From M3007 sp964589365 (GTDB lineage Bacteria > Bacteroidota > Bacteroidia > Chitinophagales > Saprospiraceae), in assembly GCA_964589365.1 (NCBI GenBank), contig CAZPTQ010000091.1, positions 1 to 21,578 on the forward strand: 21,578 nt of DNA, written 5' to 3'. The number at the start of each line of letters is the position of its first letter. The stretch's first letter is position 1. The translations under genes were made by a program, and so were the position numbers. The notes beneath the pieces were generated by a model, which had not been told where the DNA came from, ran no database searches, and worked only from the letters and a program-made list of their open reading frames with translations. Shown piece after piece: positions 14,907 through 21,578 of the stretch.

Positions 14907-16319
14907 CTGGTCATTGTGGGGCTGCTCCAAGGACTGAGGCCCAAAATCTGATGTCCAAGCCAATATTTTGGGTTGTGCAACGGCTATAGTGGGGTCTCTT
15001 TTCATAGCCTCTAATATCGGTTCGAGCCAGAAGGGCGCAACTTGTACGTCAGAGTTTAGGATGACGTAAATATCGGCTTGTACCTGTTGAAGCGCCCGAT
15101 TGTAGCCTTCGGCGAATCCCCAATTTTGTTGAAGATCAATAAGTTCTACTTCAGGGTAGTGCTTTCGGAGAAATTCCAGGGAGTCATCAGGCGAGCCGTT
15201 GTCGGCCACGATGATCCGTGCTCCTGCACTGTTGGAGACCACGGATGGCAAGAATTGTTCGAGATGACGACGGGTGTTAAAGTTGAGTATGACTACGGCG
15301 ACCTTGGACCTTGGACTTTGGGTGCCAGATTGCAGACCTTGTATCTTGGACACAGGACTGGACGGGGCTTGATCCAAGGTCAAAGGTCCATAATCCAAAA
15401 TCCGACTCAACCGTTTCTCTATCTCGATTTTGTCTGCTTCAATCTGCTTTTTCAATTCATCCAAACTTTCCAGTTTCTTGTCGGGGCGGATATAATCCAG
15501 GACTTCTACACTCAAGTTTTGGCCATACAGTTCACCCTCGAAGTCGAGTATGTTCACCTCTATGACCCGTTTGCCATCGGTTGATAGGGTAGGGCGTGTG
15601 CCTATATAAAGCGCGGCCTTGTTGGAGCCTACTTTAGCAGCATAGATACCCTCCGGCAACACTAATTTGTGCGGGTCTGCGATTTCGATGTTAGCGGTAG
15701 GGAAACCGATGTTTCGACCAACTTTTTGACCTTCCACAACCTTGCCAGTGAAAGAAAATGGATGGCCAAGCAATCGGTTTGCCAGCACGATGTCAGTGCT
15801 TTCGAGTGCCCTTCGGATTTTGGAGGAACTGACGGCAATTTCATCCAGTACTTGCGCAGGGATTTCAACCACCTCGAAACCAAACGTTTTTTCAAATTTT
15901 TTCAAAAATATAATATCTCCCTCACGGCCTGCGCCAAAGCGATGGTCGTAGCCGATGACAATGAATCGTGGGGCAAATTTTTTAAGCAAAAAATCTTTGA
16001 CGTATTGAAGGGGAGTTTGTTGAGCAAATTTCAGGGAGAAGGGCACTACCACCACATGGTCAATGCCAGCTTGGGCGAGTAGTGCGATTTTTTCGTCGGT
16101 AGTTGAAAGGAGTTTAAAGGAACTGTCTTCTGGCTTGAGCACCGCACGTGGATGCGGGTCAAAGGTGATGACCACACTTTCGCCGCCATGTTTTCTGGCC
16201 AGCGACTGTACTTGTTCTAGAATTCGGCCATGTCCAAGATGAACGCCGTCGAAGGACCCGATGGTGACAACGGCATTGCGAAACGCAGGTAACTGAGATA
16301 AATCGGTAAAAACCCTCAT
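14852..16319 (-). CDS. ribF: RibF (riboflavin kinase / FAD synthetase) joined in frame to the N-terminal part of a GT2
   Basis: Residues 1-304 (16319-15408) are a complete RibF, which makes FMN and FAD from riboflavin. The adenylyltransferase half has GSFDGVHLGH (21-30), FDPHPR (53-58), GYDHRFG (123-129) and SSSKIR (164-169). The kinase half has GKVVEGQKVGRNIGFPTAN (192-210) and VNILDFEGELYG (255-266). There is no stop after it. A 34-residue linker from spacer repeat (15306-15407) leads to a GT2 start, KVAVVILNFN (339-348), with VADNGSPDDS (371-380) and the DxD-like LNSDVQV (421-427), until the N gap. GT2 proteins of this kind often begin MSKVAVVILN; here Arg (AGG) stands at the Met position. 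The frame may be a true fusion, or the GT may start at a TTG in the linker. Reconstructed length is 703 residues. Confidence 0.85.
15306..15407 (-). repeat. Spacer-type repeat encoding the RibF-GT linker
   Basis: The sequence is built from variants of TCCAAGGTC and CAAAGTCCAAGG on the minus strand (plus strand ACCTTGGACC, CTTGGACTTTGG, and so on). Such low-complexity runs are normally intergenic in this group. Here no stop codon occurs in the frame shared by RibF and the glycosyltransferase. Confidence 0.7.
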
Positions 16320-16351
16320 AAGGGCGGCAAAGATAGAAATCCACTGCGCCT

Positions 16352-16385
16352 AGACCTCGTAGGTTTCCAAAAACCTATGAGGTCT
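16352..16385. repeat. Palindrome between the M28 peptidase and ribF
   Basis: Arms 16352-16366 (AGACCTCGTAGGTTT) and 16371-16385 pair over 15 bases with one G-T wobble and a four-base loop. It lies 11 bases past the peptidase stop and 32 bases upstream of ribF. No T run follows on the minus strand, so it is a weak terminator candidate and more probably a dispersed palindromic repeat. Confidence 0.8.
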
Positions 16386-16396
16386 CACTTATTTTA

Positions 16397-17968
16397 TCAC
16401 CGCAGCATAATTTTTTGCGCCTGTGTACCAGCGGCGTGTCTGATTTTCAAGACATACACCCCTTCGGGTAATTTTGGCGTGAGTACAGGGTATGCCCCTA
16501 CATCTGGAAAAATGGCATTTTGCTGGAGTATCAGCGATCCTTTCATGTCGTAAAGTTCGATCATGACCTCAGAAAATGCACAAGATTTCACTTCGATTAT
16601 AAAACCGTCTCCTTGTCCAGGCTGCTGATAAGCGTTTAAGTCGCAAGGGGGCCAGGATGGATGTACTCCAACATTGTTTTGAAACGTCGCAGTCGCCCAA
16701 TCGCCGTGTTGTATTTCAGCCAATTGTGCCATTGAAGCGATGGTGGCTTTTACAACGTTTGACATGAACGTGAAACTGAGTTTCTCGTCTAAGGTATCTC
16801 CCGGCGTGTGGTAACATTCATTGCGGAAATTGGCTCCGTCGGTGAGCATGAGTGCTTTTTTCCCTGCTATCCAAAACGGGGCATGATCGCTGCGCTGCAA
16901 ATCGGGGGCAATAGAACCGTCTCCTGGCACATCGAGTGTAATCACCTTCAAATCGGGCACATACTGCTGCGCAGAATTGCTGAAAAGCAGCGCAATTGAC
17001 TGAGAAGCTGTGTTCCCTACATTGGTTATGAAATCTCCCCGGTATTCGTTGGCGGCAACAGCCGCCGCCGCGGCAGGGAATAAAAAAGGGAAGCCCTGCG
17101 GAAGTATCTGGGTATTTGGCGCATCGCTCCAATAGCCAATCATTTCATAGTTGAATACCCCTTCAATTTGTTCATTAGCAGGAATACCCATGCTTACATA
17201 TCGTGTGCTGCCCACCAAGCCCGATTCTTCGAGGTCGAAGCCGATGAATCGAAGCGTTTTTTTGAAAGGGTAGCGGCTCAAAATCCGAACACCCTCCATT
17301 ACCCCTACCGTGCCGGAGCCATTATCGTCGGCACCTGGTGCGTTGATTACGGTATCATAGTGTGCGTCGTTGATGACCACTTTTTCTGCCGAGGAAGTGC
17401 CAGGAAGATTGCCGATGAGATTTTTTCCGGTATAATTTCCCAGCGGAACGGCCTGTTCTTCATAGTGCAAACCCGCAATTAGGAACAAGTTTTTTAAAGA
17501 ATCCCGTGTAGCGTTCAGATGGGCGTTGCCAGCAGTACGGTGGCGGATTCCTTCTACAAATTCGAGCTTGGCGCGGAGGAGATTGCTGTCCACATCGTTC
17601 ACCAATGCTTGAATATCAAAAGCTTGCTTGTCGTCGGCAACCAATCTGACGGTGAAAGAAGTGGATATATTGGCCAGTACCGCAATGTCGCAAGTGATGC
17701 TTCTGTTGCCGGGTTGAACGGGGAAGCCTACGTCGCCAGTAACGGGGATTTGGCCGGTGAGGGAATAGGTTTTGCCGCCATTGTCAGAGAACTGGACCAA
17801 GATTTCTATCGGGTCATTTTCGTTGTCGGCCACTTCGTAGCTGATGTCGAGGCTTAGGTTGGCCCAATCTGGCGTGACGCTCAGATTGGTGATGAGGGGC
17901 ACTTGGTTTTGGCCAAAAAGCAAGATAGTGGCTAGGAAAGAGAGACAGGAGGCTGAGATTTTTTTCAT
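16397..17968 (-). CDS. Secreted M28 zinc aminopeptidase with T9SS sorting domain
   Basis: This 523-residue protein has a signal peptide (1-19), a beta-sandwich region (about 22-115), the M28 peptidase domain (about 125-425) and a C-terminal type-A sorting domain (about 455-523, with LPEGVYVLKI and the basic end QKIMLR). Visible M28 residues are His203 (AHYDT), Asp214/215 (GADDNGSG), Glu247-Glu248 (EESG), Glu275 (NYEMIGY, replacing the commoner Asp) and His387 (YHTPGDT), with SDHAPFW at 360-366. The enzyme should release N-terminal amino acids outside the cell or on its surface. The sorting domain predicts export by T9SS, consistent with the PorD-like gene in the window. It appears monocistronic or to precede ribF. 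Confidence 0.93.
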   Translation of the reverse strand: MKKISASCLSFLATILLFGQNQVPLITNLSVTPDWANLSLDISYEVADNENDPIEILVQFSDNGGKTYSLTGQIPVTGDVGFPVQPGNRSITCDIAVLANISTSFTVRLVADDKQAFDIQALVNDVDSNLLRAKLEFVEGIRHRTAGNAHLNATRDSLKNLFLIAGLHYEEQAVPLGNYTGKNLIGNLPGTSSAEKVVINDAHYDTVINAPGADDNGSGTVGVMEGVRILSRYPFKKTLRFIGFDLEESGLVGSTRYVSMGIPANEQIEGVFNYEMIGYWSDAPNTQILPQGFPFLFPAAAAAVAANEYRGDFITNVGNTASQSIALLFSNSAQQYVPDLKVITLDVPGDGSIAPDLQRSDHAPFWIAGKKALMLTDGANFRNECYHTPGDTLDEKLSFTFMSNVVKATIASMAQLAEIQHGDWATATFQNNVGVHPSWPPCDLNAYQQPGQGDGFIIEVKSCAFSEVMIELYDMKGSLILQQNAIFPDVGAYPVLTPKLPEGVYVLKIRHAAGTQAQKIMLR

Positions 17969-18268
17969 GGTGGAAGGTTTTGACTTATTGGTCTGACAAC
18001 ACCAGATCGTCTGACCAGTAAAGCGCAGCGAATCACAAAGAACGTAAAGGAGCTTTGGATGGCAAAATGAATTTCATGCGATGCCGAACGGTGAAACGAA
18101 TTTCGCCCTACAAAATACAAAAGGCACGCTTAACAGCGTGCCCATTGAAACAAACAAAACCAACTAAAAAACCTGCTTTTTCTCTTCGCAAAAACTGTTT
18201 TCTGCGAAAGATGAGATAGAAACGAGCGAGGCTTTCCCTTCGCTGCTTGTGGCTTGAAATTTTTTTGC
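17969..18268. other. 300-base non-coding stretch between M28 peptidase and lipoprotein genes
   Basis: I see no gene. It holds the terminator hairpin at 18123-18142, a second hairpin (TTCGCA at 18185-18190 with TGCGAA at 18203-18208, and AAAAC/GTTTT inside the stem), and presumably the peptidase promoter, which I could not place. Confidence 0.6.
18123..18142 (-). terminator. Intrinsic terminator after the 18269 gene
   Basis: GGCACGCT and AGCGTGCC form a perfect 8-bp GC-rich stem with a four-base loop. On the minus strand it is followed by TTTTGTATTTTG. It is the best intrinsic terminator in the window and lies about 126 bases downstream of the stop of the gene at 18269-18922. Confidence 0.75.
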
Positions 18269-18922
18269 TCACCAAAAACTTCGTATATGGAATTGCCGAA
18301 CCAGCACCGCTGTATCCTGGATAGCAGTATCCTCAAAACGGCCATTTTTCCACAATAATAGGGATGCGGACTCATACACCCGCTCAAGAGGCTCGTCGCC
18401 GTTCGGCACCATACTGTGTTGAATTTCTCGCCGGACAATGTCTTTTTTGTCGTCGCCGTTGTAGTCGAACAACCAACTGCCGATGAGCACCTGACCGCCG
18501 TCACCACCATACCATTCGGCTACAGTGATGCGATCCGTGAATAACTTTTTAGACGCGTCGTACAAAAACAAGGAATGGTGTTGAAACCAGAACTGCCTGA
18601 TTTCCACCCAATAAGCGGTAATATGGTTGTCTATGGAGAATTTCTGTCGACTCAGTACAAGGGCTTGGGAGGAGTCCGCCAGGTAGTCAATGGATTGTAA
18701 AAGTGCCGTTGGAATACTGGTGAAAAATAGCCGATTGGGAATAGTATTCCCTTGTACAGCTTCTTCGTCTGAAACCTCGATGTGAAGGGTGTCTTTTTGG
18801 GCTATCGGCTGGAAATAAGCATTTATCGCCGGGAATTGAATGTGACCAGGTGTTTGGCAGTTGGCCCAAAGCACTAGCATGCCGATACAGAGGAAATAGC
18901 GCAATGCGTTGTAATGGAACAT
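18269..18922 (-). CDS. Hypothetical secreted or lipoprotein with a DxNxDxxxD loop
   Basis: A 217-residue protein with a hydrophobic N-terminus (MFHYNALRYFLCIGMLVLWA) ending at Cys22 (WANC), a poor but possible lipobox. The remainder is beta-rich with no family I recognise. FDYNGDDKKDIVRRE (near residue 150) resembles the calcium-binding DxDxDGxxD loop of dockerin and FG-GAP proteins. Codon usage and length look real, and a clear terminator follows. It lies upstream of the M28 gene on the same strand, separated by 300 bases, so a shared operon is unlikely. Function is unknown. Confidence 0.7.
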   Translation of the reverse strand: MFHYNALRYFLCIGMLVLWANCQTPGHIQFPAINAYFQPIAQKDTLHIEVSDEEAVQGNTIPNRLFFTSIPTALLQSIDYLADSSQALVLSRQKFSIDNHITAYWVEIRQFWFQHHSLFLYDASKKLFTDRITVAEWYGGDGGQVLIGSWLFDYNGDDKKDIVRREIQHSMVPNGDEPLERVYESASLLLWKNGRFEDTAIQDTAVLVRQFHIRSFW

Positions 18923-19013
18923 AAGTTTTCTTGATTGCCTTATACACCGCTGGATTTGGATGCCAGCCGCCTCAACTACGCCATTATCGGCACAGGCGTC
19001 GGGTTTGCAGTCA

Positions 19014-19268
19014 TTACTCCGACGCAGGTTCTCTCTCTACGGTAATAGTACATTCGCCTATCAATGCCGCCATAGCACCCAATGCGGCTAGAACGGGCGC
19101 AATCAACGCGCCGACCAGTCCAAAAGTCAATGGGAAAGACATCAATTCCTTTCCCGATTTATCGTGAATGCTGATTTTTCTGATGTTTCCTTCAGCAATC
19201 AGTTCTTTTACTTTTTTTAAAAGAATTTCGCCATTGATGCTGAACGATTCGTGTGTTTTGTTTTCCAT
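19014..19268 (-). CDS. DUF4342 family small membrane-associated protein
   Basis: An 84-residue protein. The N-terminal half is hydrophilic (FSINGEILLKKVKELIAEGN, then IRKISIHDKSGKELMSFPL). A long hydrophobic segment of small residues follows (GLVGALIAPVLAALGAMAAL), ending in CTITVERE. This matches the DUF4342 pattern as I know it. The frame is open to 19343, but the ATG at 19268 gives the family length and removes an unrelated extension. Function is unknown; a helix-plus-membrane-hairpin layout suggests a membrane-bound regulatory or scaffold role, which is inference. Confidence 0.8.
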   Translation of the reverse strand: MENKTHESFSINGEILLKKVKELIAEGNIRKISIHDKSGKELMSFPLTFGLVGALIAPVLAALGAMAALIGECTITVEREPASE

Positions 19269-19480
19269 GATAGTTGTATTTATTTTGAAACAGTTTAACG
19301 ATAGAAAGCGCATAAAGTTGAGTATCTCCTTGCCGGGCACCATGTTAAAAAGCGCTATTCATTCCGGCCATTAAAGATCGCGGAGCGGTTTTTAGGCGCA
19401 AAATTCTAAGGATATACGTTTTAAATCCACCCATTTCCTACTTTTACTGCCGTCTTTGCGCCTTATACAATTCCTTGCCA

Positions 19481-20452
19481 ATGCACGAACCAATACTTCA
19501 CAATCTTCTTCAACAAGAACTTATCGTACCCGAAGACGCAGAAAAGATCACTCTTTTTGAATCAAAAAGACCCTTTTCGCTGCACTGGGAACTGAAAACC
19601 CTGCTTTACCTCGGAGTGCTTTTGCTCAATATCGGGCTTGGATTTATGATTTATGAAAACATAGACACTATTGGTCACGCCGTGCTCATTGTACTGATTG
19701 GGGCAGTCAGTGCGGGTTGCTTTTGGTATGCAGTTCGCCATCGGGAGCCTTTCTCCACAGGCGAGATTAAAAGCCCGACGCCATATTACGATTACATCTT
19801 GTTATTGGGCTGTCTGACTTTCCTGATTATGGAAGGTTATTGGCAGTATCAATACGAGATTTTTGGGACGCGCTATGGTCTGGCGACCTTTATCCCGATG
19901 GTGTTGTTTTTTGCACTGGCTTACTTGCTCGACAATCGGGGTGTGTTATCGTTGGGTATCACGCTTCTGGCTACCTGGCTCGGCATAACGGTTACCCCAC
20001 AGGAACTGCTTTCAAAAAATGATTTCAACAACGCAGCCATTGTCCAAACGGGTGTTTTCCTGGGCGCATTCCTTACAGTTGTACCGTTCTTAAGCGAGCG
20101 TTGGGGGGTGAAAAAGCATTTTTCACTGACCTATCTCAACTTCGGGGTACATATTTTGATGATTTCCACTCTCGCTGGGATGATGGCATTGGGGCAGACC
20201 TTGCTTTATTTTCTGGTGCTGTGTTTGAGCGTCGGCTTTTTTTTATGGTACGCCCGTACGCGCAATTCACTCTACTTCCTCACCGTGGCCGTTCTATATG
20301 GTTATATTGGGCTTACGTATATGCTTATCATACACACCGAAAGCCTGAATTTGGGTTTTAGGTTCTACCTCTTCTACTTTGTGCTTTCCTGCGCTGGGGT
20401 GATCATTTTTCTAAGCAATTACAAACGCTTTATTAAAAACGACCAGCCATGA
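19481..20452 (+). CDS. DUF2157-like multi-pass membrane protein
   Basis: A 323-residue protein. A short soluble N-terminus (MHEPILHNLLQQELIVPEDA, about 40 residues) is followed by about ten hydrophobic helices, starting with LYLGVLLLNIGLGFMIYENI. The soluble N-terminal helix before a helical membrane domain is the layout of DUF2157. The ATG at 19481 is preferred over a TTG two codons upstream. Its stop overlaps the next gene (ATGA), so the two are translationally coupled and probably act together. No transport or catalytic motif is visible; function is unknown. Confidence 0.82.
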   Translation: MHEPILHNLLQQELIVPEDAEKITLFESKRPFSLHWELKTLLYLGVLLLNIGLGFMIYENIDTIGHAVLIVLIGAVSAGCFWYAVRHREPFSTGEIKSPTPYYDYILLLGCLTFLIMEGYWQYQYEIFGTRYGLATFIPMVLFFALAYLLDNRGVLSLGITLLATWLGITVTPQELLSKNDFNNAAIVQTGVFLGAFLTVVPFLSERWGVKKHFSLTYLNFGVHILMISTLAGMMALGQTLLYFLVLCLSVGFFLWYARTRNSLYFLTVAVLYGYIGLTYMLIIHTESLNLGFRFYLFYFVLSCAGVIIFLSNYKRFIKNDQP

Positions 20453-21578
20453 TTGCTTACAACAAAGACTGGCTGGATGCCATTTTGACCAAAGACCGTG
20501 CCCGCGAATGGCACGAGAAGGGCTTACTTTCTGATGAAAAATGGCAAGCAGTCCAGGAGCGTTACCACTCTAATTTCTACTCGCCAAATCTATTTATCCG
20601 CATCGGGTTGGCGATTTTCACCCTGATCCTACTGTTGGCGGCTGGAGGATTGGTGGCCATGGTTATCGAGCCGAACTCCGAATTTGCTTTTTCAATTTTC
20701 GGCCTGTTCTGCGGTGTTGCTTGCTTTGTTTTTCTGGAATCGCGAGTCATCAAAACCGGAAGGCATCGCGCCAGTGGCATAGACGATATGTTGCTCTATG
20801 TGAGTATCTGGGCTATTTTGGCCAGCCTTTGTGTTCCATTGGATTACAACACTCCTGCTTTGGTGTACTTCATTATCGCATGGCCGTTTCTGGTGGCAGG
20901 CAGCATCCGATATCTCGACCGCATGGTGGCTGTTGCGGCGTTTATGTGTTCGCTGGCCATTGTTTTGTTGATGGTCAAGGAGATTCCACGATTGGCGGTT
21001 TACCTATTGCCCTTTGCCGGGATGTTGTTTTCGGCTGCGGTTTATATTTTTTCAAAGCAAGGCCAGAGTCGTTACGCGTGGCGGCACTGGCATGGAGTTT
21101 TATTGGTGCTGGAATTGCTTGCGCTGGCGACTTTTTATGCCAGTGGGAACTTTTGGATTGTGCAACAAGCTGGTGAGATGTGGTTCCAATTAGACCAAGT
21201 GCCAATGGGTTGGTTTTTCTGGACATTCACCTTTGTAGTGCCCTTAGCCTATATTTTTGAGGGCATACACAGCAAAGACCGCCATTTGTTGGATATTGGG
21301 TTGGGTTGTGTAGCGGCGGCAGTGTTTTCGTTTCGATACTATTACCATGTGATGCCACTGACCTGGGCTGCTGTAATCTGTGGTGCGGTGCTGTTTTTAA
21401 CGGCCTATTTTTCTATTCGATACTTGCACCAAAACGGGGGAGTCTATACCTGCGAAGAGGATTCAGAGACCTCTTTGCTGCAAGAAATCGAGGAGCAACT
21501 CATTGAGCAGGCCATCGTCAATCAGCCTGGACCAACGCCTGATAAAAGGGAATCCTTTGGAGGTGGGCAGTTTGGTGG
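20449..21578 (+). CDS. Second DUF2157-like membrane protein, cut by window end
   Basis: The ATG at 20449-20451 overlaps the previous stop by four bases, and the frame stays open for 376 codons to the window edge. The N-terminus is soluble and helical (MIAYNKDWLDAILTKDRARE, with WHEKGLLSDEKWQAV after it). About nine membrane helices follow (first LFIRIGLAIFTLILLLAAGG), and then an acidic tail from about residue 330 (EEDSETSLLQEIEEQLIEQ). The last visible residues (369-376) read FGGGQFGG, a glycine-rich end like those that close several Bacteroidota membrane proteins, so little is probably missing. The tandem arrangement suggests two subunits of one membrane complex. Confidence 0.8.
   Translation, partial: MIAYNKDWLDAILTKDRAREWHEKGLLSDEKWQAVQERYHSNFYSPNLFIRIGLAIFTLILLLAAGGLVAMVIEPNSEFAFSIFGLFCGVACFVFLESRVIKTGRHRASGIDDMLLYVSIWAILASLCVPLDYNTPALVYFIIAWPFLVAGSIRYLDRMVAVAAFMCSLAIVLLMVKEIPRLAVYLLPFAGMLFSAAVYIFSKQGQSRYAWRHWHGVLLVLELLALATFYASGNFWIVQQAGEMWFQLDQVPMGWFFWTFTFVVPLAYIFEGIHSKDRHLLDIGLGCVAAAVFSFRYYYHVMPLTWAAVICGAVLFLTAYFSIRYLHQNGGVYTCEEDSETSLLQEIEEQLIEQAIVNQPGPTPDKRESFGGGQFG

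Noticed and set aside
17991..18015. Direct repeat GTCTGAC (17991-17997 and 18009-18015) as an operator upstream of the M28 gene
   Set aside because: Seven bases twice is too short to separate from chance without comparison to other genomes.

Overview
The window looks like chromosomal DNA of a Bacteroidota bacterium, probably from the Saprospiria/Chitinophagia side of the phylum; the class is an inference. Support comes from a DUF4835 (PorD-like) protein beside coaBC, a secreted M28 peptidase with a C-terminal sorting domain of the type IX secretion system (T9SS) kind, few Shine-Dalgarno sequences, and many short palindromes and low-complexity repeats between genes. A run of exactly 100 N (14752-14851) marks it as a draft or metagenome assembly.

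Layout. 1-73: four copies of an 18-bp tandem repeat. 83-1946 (-): rseP followed by hscB, which share sequence at their junction. 2061-6072 (-): pckA, coaBC and a DUF4835 protein in a probable operon closed by a hairpin. 6224-6895 (+): a LolA-like carrier, convergent with a MacB/FtsX-type permease (6970-8232, -). 8384-9965 (-): a membrane fatty acid hydroxylase and a LysE-type exporter. 10104-11212 (+): a secreted protein with two copies of a Cys-containing module, then a cold-shock protein. 11250-13181 (-): a broken DNA methyltransferase downstream of a ScfR/RamB-type regulator. 13269-16319 (-): an RluA-type pseudouridine synthase, a family 2 glycosyltransferase interrupted by the gap, and RibF. 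16397-17968 (-): the M28 peptidase. 18269-19268 (-): a possible lipoprotein and a DUF4342 protein. 19481-21578 (+): two overlapping DUF2157-like membrane proteins, the second cut by the window edge.

Most genes are housekeeping or envelope functions: Fe-S assembly, CoA and FAD synthesis, gluconeogenesis, regulated proteolysis, lipoprotein transport, T9SS. I see no phage, CRISPR, toxin-antitoxin or defence island and no convincing new multi-gene system.

The most interesting signal is repeat-driven remodelling. Palindromes of different families sit next to start or stop codons of several minus-strand genes. One is flanked by 11-bp direct repeats at the start of the dead methyltransferase. Another lies in frame inside the glycosyltransferase. 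A third, non-palindromic spacer repeat joins RibF and the glycosyltransferase into one open reading frame. The N gap appears false: removing it with one copy of the 55-bp sequence that flanks it restores a single frame of 703 codons.
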